Shown: positions 1-61,778 of the stretch, piece by piece
How positions within the stretch are numbered: the first letter of the stretch is position 1
Layout of the letters: each line of letters begins with the position of its first letter
Assembly: GCA_963693365.1 (NCBI GenBank)
Contig: CAVNZM010000003.1
Span: 12,028,001-12,092,000, forward strand
Source of the DNA: Amoebidium appalachense
Lineage: Eukaryota; Ichthyosporea
Direction of reading: 5' to 3'
DNA length: 64,000 nucleotides
Position numbers and translations under genes: made by a program
Notes under the pieces: generated by a model
What the model saw: the letters and a program-made list of their open reading frames with translations, nothing else
Told to the model about the DNA's origin: nothing
Databases searched by the model: none

Positions 1-372
1 TCAACAGATTCACTACATAGCTTAAAATCCCCCCAACAACCGATCCCCCCACTCCTCACACGCACAACATTTTCCGGTATATTTCGGCACTACCCTAACC
101 AACAACCGTTCATACCGGCAGCTAAAAACGTTGTTGTTCAGAGTTCATAGAATGGCACCAGTATGAACAGAAATAAACATAATAAGGTGTACGTTACTAA
201 AATCAGGTGTTTGCTACTATAAATATTACTGTTTAGTCTATCTTTAATACTTGTGACCAGTGGGGGTGGAACTCAACAGCACATATAAACAGAAGTTCAA
301 GGTTTAGGGTGTGTTATCAACTTAAATCCCGCAAAATCTAGAAGCGACAAAATAAAACGTAATCCCTGAAAA
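1..372. other. 3' flank of the polybromo gene
   Basis: No open frame, repeat array or RNA gene is visible. It lies directly downstream (minus-strand sense) of the polybromo stop codon and probably holds its 3' untranslated region. I see no sense-strand AATAAA here, so the polyadenylation site cannot be placed. Confidence 0.4.
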
Positions 373-43480
<43,108 letters not shown>

Positions 43481-44392
43481 CCTCTTTCTCTTCCCCCTAT
43501 GACTTCTTTGGCTGTGTGCTAGTAGTACAACATGCTATAGTCCTCCCTGGCAGTTCGGATAGGGAAGGATTAAAGGAAGCCCTGCTTCTATTCCCTAACA
43601 CCTCTTATGGTTGTTGAATTGGATGTTATGTAGCCCGATGGCATATGCACAAAAAAACTTTCCGCAGCTCCGTTCTCAGAGGCCTCACACTCAGAATCAA
43701 CTGTGGCAGGGTTGGAACGCAGGGTGTTTTGTGTACTGGCGTCAAAAGAATGGATGATTTACTGCTTTAATGCCTCTCAAATGTTTTTGTTTCGGGAGCT
43801 TTAAAGCTGTATATCAGTTAACGATTGGTACAAAATGAAAGGCTCTGTGACCAGCTTTCACCGCTCTCACCCCAAAGTTTGGCGCGAAAACTGCCAGTTG
43901 CGTAAGCCCTCGCTGCCCGCGGCGCCGCGGCGGCTTGTTTCTTCTTTTCGCAGTGAAAGTGGCGGAAAGATGTTAGAGCAACACACAAGATTACTTGCTT
44001 TTTTTTTTTTTGGTTTGACCTTTGAAATCTCTTTGCTGCGCACGTATGCAATGGCTGGTTTTGCCCACAGCCCAAGGCCTCCTAAATAGCACACCTTAGG
44101 AGGCCTTGCCACAGCCCCGACTGTTTCTTTTTATAGTAGCCTCTTGACTTCCGGGGCGTGCACGTATACGTATCCAACCATTAATAGGCTAGGGCTTTTC
44201 AAAGAATTTTCTACACGGTACTGTACAGTTTCGAAATTACAGGCTACATATACAAGCAGACCTGTAATTTTCTCCCTGGTAGAGCACTTGGGCAACCCTG
44301 CTACGGAACAAAATTAGCACAGCCAAGACAGGTTTGTCTTCTATTTGAAAACTGACATTCAAAAGCAGATCACGTAAACAACGCATGCAAAC
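43481..44392. promoter_or_regulatory. Intergenic region between divergent polybromo and XLF genes
   Basis: About 0.9 kb separates the first recognised exons, so a bidirectional promoter is likely. It is free of microsatellites, unlike all surrounding introns. It contains a GC-rich patch near 43905-43935, a perfect 13-bp inverted repeat (44073-44085 / 44096-44108) and a perfect 10-bp one (44234-44243 / 44261-44270). No TATA box stands out. Confidence 0.5.
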
Positions 44393-50601
<6,209 letters not shown>

Positions 50602-50867
50602 ATGTTATTGTATCATCTTTTTGATTTTTTGTTAGTTCTGTAAACATATCACGGAATGTGCTACTGTGTAGCAATGTCTGATTCCGAATGCATATTATGT
50701 ATGTTTCTGAGACGTTTATTGGAGGCATTTACGTATAGTTGGTAGATTGTGGAGACACCGTAAACTCATATTCGGCCGTTCCAGGTTAGGGATCGGTTGA
50801 TGCAAACACGCACCCAAAATTCCACAAACGAATATGCGCTCGTGCACACACACGCACGCGCGTGCAC

Positions 50868-50931
<64 letters not shown>

Positions 50932-51941
50932 CCGCCACAAACACATACCGTGACGCACTCGTTCACGATCACGCACAATCCCATTATCTTGTATTGAAAA
51001 CCTGTGGTTGCATGAATGAAGTTAGTCTTTTTTCATGCGGCCATATTCCTCTCATGCCGTTTTGAAACTTTTACTAAGTCAGAGCCAATCCGAAGATGCA
51101 TATGTGCTCACATGTGTTGAATAAGTGTGAGTGGATGTTCGCCGATGGGGTTTTTGGCAGATATATGTCAGATCAATGACATGCAGACGTTATTAGATAG
51201 CATGTACATGTCACAGAGAGAAAAGATGTTGGTCCTGTTCTTTGGCCTCCGAACCAGCACAGAACTGGCCGGTATTGTCTGGTTGTGCCTGGGCGTGTCA
51301 CTGATTTGGGCTGCAAAAGCAAGTTGAACTGGTTTACTGCTCCGGCCCTTAAGACCTGACAACAAGCAACCTGTTCTCCTATGTTGTCAACAACTGGGTT
51401 TGCATTTTGCAGAAGAAAGAGCCATAAATGGTCGATGTGTGTGTGGGCTGGCAAGCCTGAGCTAGTAGGAAATCATTACCCTTTTGAAGAGCTAACATAG
51501 ATCTAATGCATAGGTATTATAAGATACATGTCGTCATGCACACGGCCTTCAACACCATGTTATGTTTGTTTGAAATTCACGTGCGCACAAGGCCTTGATC
51601 CTGCAAGGCCTTCTTCAAAAAATGACTAAGCCAGTGTAGACTGGGGGAAACCAACACCAGAATTCGAAGGCACATGCAATCTGCCAGGTCGGCTTGGGCG
51701 GAGGGAAGGAGAACAAGATGGACCACGGGGCCGGGGCCGGAAGGCTATAAACTGCTGTATAACCTAAAGCACGGAATGTATACACGAGGTAGGGAAAACC
51801 TGGTACCGGCCTTGGCCGAAATAATACGTGTTGGATTGTAATATTGTAACTATAGGACGATACTGAACCACATCGACACAATAGCTAAAGCCTTGCAGAG
51901 CATTCACGGTAAGGGTTACTCCAGCCCACTTGCCGCATTAC

Positions 51942-51992
<51 letters not shown>

Positions 51993-52413
51993 GTGTGTGT
52001 GTGCCTGCGGGTGTGTGTGTGTGTGTGGATGTGTGTGGATGTGTTTGTTGTAAGATCGTGTATGCGTCTGTGTGCCTGGGCATATAGTTGCATGGGCGTA
52101 TGAGCGAGTGGGTGTGTGGGGAGGTGCCCGAGGAAGCGGGAAAGGCCGCGGGGGGGGGGGGGGGGGGGGGGGGCTGATGTGAGTGGCCCTGGGGTGTTCT
52201 GCTGCATCCACCACACATTCCTTGATTCCCAATTAATCAGTCTGCAATTGTTCCTACATTTATGACCAAAAGTTGAGTGTCTTTCTAGAAGGATATTAGG
52301 AAGAGTGATTCGGACGTAGCAACGGGAGGAAGGGGGAGAATCTGTGCGAGGGGTGGCTCGGCAGGACGGGGGGGGGGGGGGGGGGGGGGGGGGAGGGGGG
52401 GGGGGGGGGGCTT
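50602..52413. other. Intergenic region between convergent XLF and Apple-domain genes
   Basis: Mostly unique DNA with (CA) 50870-50928, (GT) 51943-51988, and G runs 52150-52172 and 52369-52410. A 66-codon plus frame (51127-51327) has no recognisable family; I do not call it a gene. Confidence 0.5.
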
Positions 52414-52656
52414 TTACACATACACACCTGGAATCAGAGAGAATAAATTTGCATCCACACTCTCGCTTGCGCGCTCACACCTACTGATAAGTGTGCACAT
52501 CTTTGTCGCTGATTCGTAGCCAATCAGCACACACCCATTAGTTAAGGTGCAACGGGTGGCACACACGTGCTCGTTAAGGGCAGGGGATGGGGGTGCAATT
52601 TGATTGGTTGGATCACATGCGATCCCGGGAACTGATAGGAAAGCAACGGTCTTGGC

Positions 52657-52690
<34 letters not shown>

Positions 52691-53934
52691 TGCGTGTGTG
52701 CGCGCACGTGTGTGTGTTGAGGGGGGGTCTTTGGGGATGGTGATGGTAATTTGGGTTCCGGGGGGGGGGGGGGGGGGGGGGGGTTAGTAGTGGACAGGGA
52801 CAGAACGGTTTTCATATTATTTACATACTCAGGACGTCGACGGACTGATTATAAAATGCATGTCACTGGAGCGCCGGAGGACAATGGAGAGTGTGTAACC
52901 CCGTGTGTAGGTGGTGGGGGAACAGAACGGGTTGGCTATGAGTGGGCTAAGGAGGGGGGACCCGGGAAGGGGGGGGGGGTTTTGAATGCGGAACACGGTA
53001 CAAAGTACGCATACACGACGAGAAGCATGGTGCAGGACACATGCAAAGGCAAACATTCAAGTATGCAACATCAGCCATGTGCACAGTATGCGTCATAAGC
53101 AGAGCCCATCCTCAGGGAGGACCCAAGTCATCAATTGCGTCTGAGTTTCGACCCCTTAGCCCGCGTATATACGACACTCCAACTCAGACAGCAGCATCAA
53201 CTGAGCTTGGGCGGGTCAACCCGTCTTGATCAAAGACGAGCAGGGTTGCTTATGCAAGCAAGGTGAGCAAAACGGTGAAGATGTGTGTGCAAACTAATGC
53301 AGTGCAGCGAAAAATGTGTATGTGCTTACAGATGCACGACACAGAGCAACCGGGGGACGATAAAAAGCACCAACACTAACACACACAGCCGCACACACAC
53401 ACACACACCAACCCGGATGCCCACTTCTGCCGTTTTGCTCACTTGAAACGCGCACACGCGCATCCTTCCTCACTCTCCCCCCTCCCCCCCCCCCCCCCCC
53501 CCTCAACCACCGGTATCACTACTGACACCACCACCATCGCCCAAGCATACCCCTGTTTTCCCGTCCCATCTGCCCCCCTTCCCCCATCTCATCTCATCCC
53601 CCCCCCCCCCCCCCCCCCCGGCCCCCTCCACCCGCGCCCCTTCACACATTTGACATACACACACACCCACTTACGCATAAAATAAGACGTAGCCTGTGTG
53701 TTGTTGTTTATCGTCACACACGTTTTCAGGAACCGACAGTACAGATTCACATTGTCAAATGTAAAAGCTCCGCAGGCCGTTTTGTTCTGGCACATTTTAA
53801 AACACGTGTTTTCGGTGCTCCCCGGAGGCACATACTCTCCTCCCAATTCGTTACCGGCTGGATTGTTGAGTGCACAGGAATAGCCATTGATGGGGTAGGT
53901 GGCTGTGTGTGTGCATGTTTGTGGGGTGGGGGTG

Positions 53935-53968
<34 letters not shown>

Positions 53969-54048
53969 GGGGGGGAGGAGAGAGGAAGAGGGGGGGGATG
54001 AGGGGAGGGGAGGGGGAGGGGGTGTACGTGTTGTCGGGGGTCGTCGAA

Positions 54049-54086
<38 letters not shown>

Positions 54087-54164
54087 TGTGTGAATTGTGT
54101 GGGTGAATTGACGAGAAGAAAGGAGGACGGGTTGTGCGCTTTAATGGGGGAGGGGGAGTAAGGG

Positions 54165-54198
<34 letters not shown>

Positions 54199-54343
54199 GA
54201 TAGGGATGGAGATGTTAGAAGGCCCAGGTGTTCTTGTATGAGCATAGATGGGTGGGTGGGTGCCTTGGGGGGGAAGAGGGGTAGGAAGACGGTGATTGCG
54301 TGGTTGGATACCATGATACATGGTTGTGAGCATTTGTTGCCCC

Positions 54344-54378
<35 letters not shown>

Positions 54379-54860
54379 GGGATACAGACGCAGTAAGAGC
54401 CTGAGAGAGAGAGAGATGGGGGGGAGGGGAGGGGGGGGGGGGGGGAGGAGTTGGTGTGCCTGTGTGTGTCTGTACTTATTCTCGCGCTCTTCAGCTTTGT
54501 GTCTCTGTGGGTATGCGTGTACATGCATGTGGGTGCGCGCCCACGTTTGTGTGTGTGTGCGTGTGCTTGCACACACACACATTCTCGTGCACACACAATC
54601 CTCTCCCATTGATACGCACATGTGAAATAAGTCTACTTGCTCGTTCTAGAGAGCAGTAAGGTTAATATATCGATTCAATTGGCTACCAATGTACGACAAG
54701 TTCCGATTTAGAATAATGTACCTATCCGTACAAAAATGTATTCAGCTATATTTACACTTCCCCCCCCCCCCCCCCCCCCCCCCTTCCCCTCCCCACAATC
54801 ACGACTACCACCACCGCGCACACCCATACATACATGCTTCATCCATTAGACCATTAGACC

Positions 54861-54940
<80 letters not shown>

Positions 54941-55127
54941 GTTCCTTACCATTAATGCCAGTTGGTGCAACGACTGGGGGTGACTCGGTGACTGGGGGGC
55001 GGGGGCGGGGGGAGGGGGGAGGGCGGGATTGTGTTGTGTATTTATACAGGGGGGGGGGGGGGGGGGGGGGGGATTGTGTTATGTGTGGTCTAGTGTATAC
55101 AAAGGGGATGGGTGTGTGTGTATGTGT

Positions 55128-55177
<50 letters not shown>

Positions 55178-55237
55178 GAGAGGATATGAACAGACAACCA
55201 TAATCTGAAGCAAAAAAGAGCCGCGCATAGGCACGCT

Positions 55238-55271
<34 letters not shown>

Positions 55272-56669
55272 CTCTTCCAAGTGATTATCTGCTGGCTTGG
55301 AGGGGTGGTGGGGAGGGGGCTCTGGAAACGTCACAGAACAGCGATAGAAAACTCATCGGTTATGGTAAATATAAAACGTTAATGTTGTGTCATGTGTGGG
55401 CTCTGAGAGCATCCCCCTCCCCCCAACCCAACCCGCAACCCCCCCCTCCCCCCCCCCCCCCCCAAAAAAAAAAAAAAAGAAAAAGGAAAAACAAAGGAAC
55501 TGACCAACACTTTTTAGAAATAACAAACAGCCTAATGGAAAGTTCATTCCAGAAACGAAACTCGGAGATATTATGGCAGAGTGAGTATTCGTAGGTTAAC
55601 AGCTGTGTTTTTCCAGATCTCATGTGCAGAATAAAGTTTGATATGTATAATCGCATGCAGAAACGAGCACGAAAACATAGACATGCGCAGGCACATACAA
55701 TCAAGTACGCACAGGTGTACAACTTGACACACACACACACACCGGCGCACCCACAAAAACCACCCACACACAATTTCCCCCCCTTCCCCTTCCACACACA
55801 CACAGTGCCCCACGATCCCACACATGCACACTTACAGCATTTAAAGGAGATCGGACTATCAATAGTCGAAGGGATCACCTGCTGGCAATCGCGAAACAGC
55901 GAACACCAGGTCGTACTTCTGTAAAAGGTAGCATATTTGCACGCCGGTGTGGCTTTGCACCAATCGACACATCCCATTGCAGTTGCCGGGGAAGGGAATG
56001 TGCCTTTAATCAGGTTTCCTCGCGGTGGTGTGTCCATGCATTTGTGGCCCGTCATGTTGGTGCCTGTGTGCGCGTGAAAGGGTTAGCAATCTGCTGTTAC
56101 GATTATCACCAGTACCTAGAAATCACTGAGTATCACAGTCTTTCTTATTAAAACCAATTATTGTTGGTGTTGCCATGATCATTATTTTACCATTCAATGA
56201 CACGGTTCACTGGTGGGGGATGTGAGCACCTATAGCTGTCTCATCCTCCACTTTCTCCCTCTTCACATCCACCCCCACCCCACCCCAAACTGCTTTTTAG
56301 TTGCCACGTCCCCCCCTCACCTTCCCCCCCCCCTTTCCTTTTTTTGGAGGTGCTTATACGAGAAACTGGGGTAACGGATTTTTTTTGGTTGAATTGTCAA
56401 ACCACGGCGAGTTAATTAGTGCGGAAGTAGAGTATGAGTGACCAGCTCAAACAAACTTGAATGACGGGAACAAAAGGGTGGGGCCAACGGCCCGGTCCGG
56501 AAAGCAGGTGAGGAGGAGGGGGGCGGGGGCGGGGGCGGGGGGGGGGGGGGGGGGAGGGGGGGAGGGGGAGAGGGGGGAGGGGGGAGGGTGGGGGGATGTT
56601 TACCAACAAAAGGAACGACATTGTCAGGAGCTGCAGCCCATATAACTGCGCGCACATGTGTGTGGGTGC

Positions 56670-56722
<53 letters not shown>

Positions 56723-57408
56723 TGTGTGCGCGCCTGTGCGCGCATGTATGCGCGTGAGTGTGTGTGTGTGTCTGCACATGCACGTCGGTGTGTGTTAGTG
56801 TGTGTGCCGCACGTGTGATAATGTCGCATTCATATCGTTAGTAACATTCAGCTTGTGTGTGCCTTCACTGCGGAAGCTCTCAGTGGCATTACCAATCAAC
56901 AACCATAATCCAATTTGGTGTGTGTGTACTTACACGTACACGTGAGTCGATTAACTTGTGTAAGTGTTCCTGTGTGGCACTGTGTGTGTTTGTGTGTGTG
57001 CTTGCGTGTGTGTGTGTGTGTGTGTTGTGTGTGTTTGCGAAAATGGGTACATGAAGGGTATTTGAATGTGTCCCTGTGTTGTAGGAAGGGAAGCTATCAA
57101 CAACTGACTTGTTCAGAGTCTTTCAAGTTTTCACCTTCAAGTTACGTGTACAGTTGATTATTAATATCCGTGTACACGTGTTTGTGCGGTGCTTTTGTGT
57201 TATCCGTAGTAGGTGTACCTGACAGTGTATTACGTTTTTGATGCCCTGCTGTTTCCTTTTAGAATGGTAGCCAATGAATGGCAAACACATAGGCAGAAAG
57301 GATGGGGCTGATTGTGTACATCAACGTTACATTCGTAGAGTAAAACGGTAAAGGAGAAGCCTCGGGGAAAAAGGTCACAAAAATGTTAACCAAAGGGAGA
57401 AAAAAAAT

Positions 57409-57453
<45 letters not shown>

Positions 57454-57464
57454 ACCACGGTGAC

Positions 57465-57532
<68 letters not shown>

Positions 57533-57559
57533 CTATGTGTGTGTGTGAGTGTGCGCCAC

Positions 57560-57601
<42 letters not shown>

Positions 57602-58433
57602 TGCGTGTGTGCCACGGTGTTTGTGTGTGCGGGGGGGGGGGGGGGGGGGGGGGGCAGGGGAGGGAGGGGACATTTAAATTTGGAACCTTTGATGCAGGTA
57701 AAAATGAAAAGAAAAACAACACTGGCCATGTCAATCCGTTTTAGGTTTTCCTTTGTTAGTACTTTATATACTAGTCTCCCCAGAGCGTCTCCCTGGCTTT
57801 GTAGGCCGATCGCAACGCCAGCGGGCGTCTCCGGCGCGATCTATTTGGGCCAGTTGACCAATCTGAACGTACCATTGAACTTTAAAAACCAATTAAACAG
57901 TCAAGACACATCGTTGGTTTTCAACCGTTGCGCGAAAACCTAATTAAACAATCAGAACGCTTCGTTATTTATTGACGTTTGCATCCGATCATATGCCATT
58001 GAAGTGACATATACAATTCCTCTCTCTCCGGACGGTGGCCTGCGGCAACATAAAGACAGAACTGCATGCTAGACAGACACTGCCAATTCATACTATAGGC
58101 CCGGTCAGTGGTCACGTGATGTACTATTTTCATCCTTTCCCACATGTCACTGGCAGGGCAGGACAAAAATAAAGGAGAAAAGAAAAAGAAGTGGTTAACA
58201 AAAAAGAGATGACCTACATGGCTCGTAGCTCGTAATATCCGCCGCGGTGCGCACATAGCTACAGTCTTTGAAAGCCTGGCAATTGTTAGTTCCGTACTGA
58301 TGGGTATAGTAGAAGCAACCCTCGAATGAGAAGCAGTATTGTTTGCATGATGCCAATCCTGAGACTGTCTTGCGGCCAAGCACGTTGCCCGTGGGATAAT
58401 CCACACATGCTGTGCCGGTGACGGGAAACGTGC
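52414..58433 (-). CDS. Multi-Apple/PAN-domain protein (six exons recognised, 5' end open)
   Basis: Exons in sense order: 58433-58218 (216 nt), 56630-56604 (27), 56063-55836 (228), 54991-54950 (42), 53902-53675 (228), 52655-52428 (228), reading on to a stop at 52414-52416. All are phase 1-1. The four large exons each encode one domain with identical spacing C-x3-C-x5-C-x11-C-x5-C after a first Cys 17-23 residues upstream (examples [44 protein letters not shown]). This is the Apple/PAN pattern, a disulfide-rich extracellular binding module for protein or carbohydrate. The two tiny exons encode linkers ([15 protein letters not shown]). No signal peptide was found, so a 5' exon is missing from this model. 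An alternative acceptor 18 nt inside exon 54991-54950 keeps frame. Confidence 0.8.
52656..53674. repeat. Intron with (GT)n, poly-G, SINE B copy and poly-C
   Basis: GT 52657-52715 abutting the acceptor, G run 52760-52784, SINE B 52980-53353, CA 53382-53408, C runs 53485-53502 and 53598-53619. Confidence 0.75.
52980..53353 (-). mobile_element. SINE-like repeat, subfamily B, full-length-like copy
   Basis: Matches the 16568 unit through CACAGAGCAACC and then diverges, which defines the B element length as about 375 bp. It starts at the G-run/TTTTGAATGCGG junction like the others. Confidence 0.8.
53903..55835. repeat. Introns with poly-G and (GT)n
   Basis: G runs 53936-53967, 54165-54197, 54345-54377, 54874-54939, 55142-55176 and 55240-55271; GT 54050-54085; C run 54762-54783; A run 55464-55479; CA 55728-55740. 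54600-54740 and 55480-55720 are unique. Confidence 0.75.
56064..58217. repeat. Introns with GT arrays and unique DNA
   Basis: G-rich 56515-56595, GT 56663-56735, 56970-57040 and (GT)n with CACGG interruptions 57412-57628, G run 57629-57653. 56070-56410 and 57660-58217 are unique; a short inverted GATCGC/GCGATC pair lies near 57808-57842. Confidence 0.7.
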
Positions 58434-58495
58434 CTGCAGTACGGTATGATGGTAAGTTTGTGGCAATGTGTGTGTGTGTGTGTGTCTGTCTCTCT

Positions 58496-58531
<36 letters not shown>

Positions 58532-58610
58532 TGCTGCGTGTGTCAGGTGTGTGTGTGTCAGGTGTGTGTGTGTGTCGTGCTGTGTGTGTTGTGTGTGTGT
58601 GTGGCTTTTT

Positions 58611-58650
<40 letters not shown>

Positions 58651-58881
58651 GGCTGGACTGCGGATGTGTGACGTCTAGATATCATGGTGTGTGTGTATAT
58701 GTGGCACGTGTCTGTGTGTGTGCATGGGGCGTGCCGCGGTGTACAAATTTGTGTATGTGGGCCACCGAGAATACAGTACAACGCGATCCGTATAAGACAG
58801 TGTTGAATTTGAAACTTGGGAGGGGGTAGTCAGGAACTTGGGGGAGGGGGGGAGGGATAGGGGATCGGGATTTGGCCTCGG

Positions 58882-58917
<36 letters not shown>

Positions 58918-60230
58918 TTGTTGATAGATTTTGGGACCGATTTCATATAGTAAGCATAGTATTCCCCGCCCAGGGGGGGGGGGGGGGGGGGAGGGGTTGT
59001 TCATAAATTTAGGCAGGGCCGGGGAGGGTGGGGGGGGGGGGGGGGGGGGATGATGGATAGAGTTGGGAACCGAGCTCCTGACTAGTCCCCTCCCAGTTTC
59101 AAATTCAACACTCCCTAATGATGATAGTATGGTTGAAGGCATTTTAAGCTGCAATAATGATAAACCACACACCGTTGTATGGCCTAAATGTTTGTGCGTG
59201 TGTGGCTGCCACACAGAGCAGGAGCCCACAAGCAACAACACGGGCCGTCATCTCCTTTTTTCCCACGCACGTGCACTGCGGCAGGGGGGGGGGGGGGGGG
59301 GGGGGGGGAGGTGCAGATTAGAATACTGTACACTATCACCAACTGTCAGTACTGCTCAGTCACGCGGCAGACTATAGTATAAGTGGTGACAATAGTACAT
59401 ACTATAGGTAATTGTGTTACTGTATTCGGTGGCAGCAAAATGCGTTGAGTTGACGAGAAGTTTTACTAATTCAGTCTCAATGATTTCTTGGCATCCTTGT
59501 GTGCTCTAGAGCCAGCTGGGAGATCTCGTTCAAAGAGTCACATCGTGTTGTAATGAGCGTCTTACTCCCGCCCAAAAAAACAAGACGACGTATGCACGGA
59601 CCTTACTAGCTAGTACTTAATAGTCCAGTAGATCCGAGTGCAAGCTGTGTGTCCCTTGAGTCGGTATTTGCAAGCATGCATGCAGATGCATTGATAACTA
59701 CAAGGGTACGTGCGCAGAAATCAGTGTGCGCTGTATACGTACCACGCGTGACAGTTTCAATCCCTTCGATTGAGTTGCAAGCAACAAACACCGTGTTTCC
59801 GCTGAGTTACTTCGCACCGTCACAGCGCACTGAGATGCTAATTGTTGGGCCACACTACAAATAGGGATGCAAGGCCTTGGGACAAATGGTACCCTACCTG
59901 TTTGAATGTTCGGGTGATAAGGTGGCCTTGACTGCTTGATGTAACGCTATGGGGCGCATAGGAATTGTGGTTTACTAAACCTGATTGGCGCCCGTTTAAA
60001 AGGATTCCAAAAGAGCATTGTAAAGATCCGAGCTCCAATGATTTTTGGCAAAAATCGTCAACAACATCATTTAATGCACTTTCCTCCGAAATTTGTGTAC
60101 TGATTGGATGAAATAAATCCTTTTGAATATAATTATATCGATTCCTCTACGTTTATGGCCGTTCCTTATTTACAAAGTCTTCATTTCTACACTGTCGGGC
60201 TTATGGTAACATCACATTCACCTTTCATAC
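58434..60230. other. Region upstream of the recognised Apple exons
   Basis: GT 58470-58600, G runs 58620-58649, 58884-58915, 58974-58992 and 59284-59308; a 37-bp imperfect inverted repeat at 58799-58835 and 59076-59112. 59310-60230 is unique AT-balanced DNA in which I see no supported gene. Confidence 0.5.
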
Positions 60231-60447
60231 CTTTCTGCCGCGCTCTGTTTTCACGTTCTGCCACCACACGATCTCTCGCGGTCGGGCCAGAAATGGCCGG
60301 GTACCTGGTCCCGGCGATGGTCCAAACCCATTTTACCACCACCAGCCACGCGAAAGGAAACAAATCCTTCCGCGCAATCCCGTTGGCTATATGATTCAGG
60401 TCGAACGCATGCAATCGATAGTACCCATCCGTAGTTTCAATCAAGAT
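60231..60447 (-). CDS. Exon-like open stretch, possible 5' exon of the Apple gene
   Basis: 217 nt between ..TTGCATAG| and CAGAAAG|GTATGA, open throughout, reading TTDGYYRLHAFDLNHIANGI, FPFAWLVVVKWVWTIAG and a charged end. It ends in phase 1 with a G, which fits the first Apple exon (G|GC gives GTFPVTG). No family recognised; it could belong to another gene. Confidence 0.35.
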
Positions 60448-60540
60448 CTATGCAATGACAAGGAAAATGTCCTACCACACACACATGTACCCCCCCTCAA
60501 GTAGTTAACACGTACAAAAACGCCCAATGCAGCAACACGG

Positions 60541-60787
60541 TTGTGCAAACAGAAGCGGAAAAAACCCTTCGCGCAGCACTCCAACCAATTTATACACAAC
60601 ATATGTCATATTGCTGCATTTATTCATGATAATCAGGAAAATCTCACTCTGCATAATCTTAGAAAAAGATTTAGGCATCATGATGCCATTGATCAGCAGT
60701 TTGCAGAGCTCGAGCAGGACATCGATCCTATTCAATGTGTAAATGTGTATCTCAGGAAACCCACCCCTATGATCTATCATGAGTCGA
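60541..60787 (+). CDS. Exon-like open stretch of unknown gene
   Basis: Plus-strand frame with balanced codon use (HNICHIAAFIHDNQEN, RKRFRHHDAIDQQFAELEQD) followed by a donor-like CATGG|GTATGT. No domain recognised, no downstream partner exon identified. Confidence 0.25.
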
Positions 60788-61119
60788 GTGGACACATGGG
60801 TATGTGCTTGTCTGGGAGAATGCACTTGTGATTGGGCGAGGTGTGAGATGCCATTGAATTGCAAAACGAAGTTGCATACCATACAATCAGTGAACCTAAG
60901 GTATGTAAGAGGGCATGCCATTGAACCGAAGTTGCATACCAAAACAACCAGGGAACGGACTCCTACTAACATACCTCAGCAGCCCGGATAACTCTACAGC
61001 ATTGCCCTCCTCTCTCCCCTCCCTCCTCACCTCTCCCCTCCCTCCTCACCTCTCCCCTCTTCCTTCCCTCTCTCTCTCCTTTTCCCCCGGGCACAAATAC
61101 AAATAAACCCCGCAAAAGT
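60788..61119. other. Unassigned DNA with a short direct repeat and CCTCACCTCTCC repeats
   Basis: GATGCCATTGAA-TTG---AA-CGAAGTTGCATACCA and a related copy occur near 60849-60940; CTCCCCTCCCTCCTCACCT repeats 61011-61085. Confidence 0.4.
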
Positions 61120-61491
61120 GTGCGTGTGACTTTGGACTGCCACCTACTTATTAGACATGTACACAATCACAAGATAATTACGCAATATAGCAAATGGAAA
61201 AAGATACCACACGAGACCAGACCCGATGAAAGCATACACCTTGAAAAACTAAGCCTTATGTCTCGTTTTACATATAATGACCGCCTTAACCATGTTGCCA
61301 AATATGGCACTCGCAAATGTGTAACACCTAAATACATATTACCTTCCTGTAGAATTGGTCTTTCTCTAGCTGATGGTATTATTGATCACATACCACGCTT
61401 TTACTGTACACGTGCTCAGCAGTGGAGATCTAATAAGTATACGGTGGCATCGTTTCTCACACGTACTGACGGTGTGCACGCGCTGCGATGA
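61120..61491 (+). CDS. Open frame of unknown function (123 codons)
   Basis: ATG to TGA with ordinary codon use (SLMSRFTYNDRLNHVAKYGT, LPSCRIGLSLADGIIDHIPR). No family recognised. It may be part of an older transposable element next to the LINE or an exon. Confidence 0.3.
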   Translation: MRVTLDCHLLIRHVHNHKIITQYSKWKKIPHETRPDESIHLEKLSLMSRFTYNDRLNHVAKYGTRKCVTPKYILPSCRIGLSLADGIIDHIPRFYCTRAQQWRSNKYTVASFLTRTDGVHALR

Positions 61492-61778
61492 ACTTTACAT
61501 TCGCTGCAGACGGGCACACGTACGTTTTATCGTCACCTAACCAATCGAATCGGCTAGACTCGGTCCACCATGATATGCAACCAATCAGTTCGGAAATACG
61601 TGTGCCAGGATGTTTTCAGTGCCTTTCGATTCCCGCGCGTGCGTTTTGACCCCACCTTGAAGCAATTTTAAAACAATTAAACAGCCATTCAGTGAAAAGG
61701 CTCGAAGCGAAGCAAATTTGATTTCTTTGCATGATTTTTATGCAATCGCTGACAAGGCATTGATAACGTCATGCATAA
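61492..61778. other. Putative 5' untranslated/leader region of the LINE
   Basis: No ORF of note, no simple repeats. Precedes the small ORF1; the element's 5' end cannot be placed from one copy. Confidence 0.3.

Noticed and set aside
44271-44320. tRNA-like stretch (CTGGTAGAGCACTTGG)
   Set aside because: Only the D-arm-like part matches; no anticodon or T arm can be folded after it.
51127-51327. 66-codon plus-strand ORF as a gene
   Set aside because: No family, no splice partners, no context; short enough to be chance.
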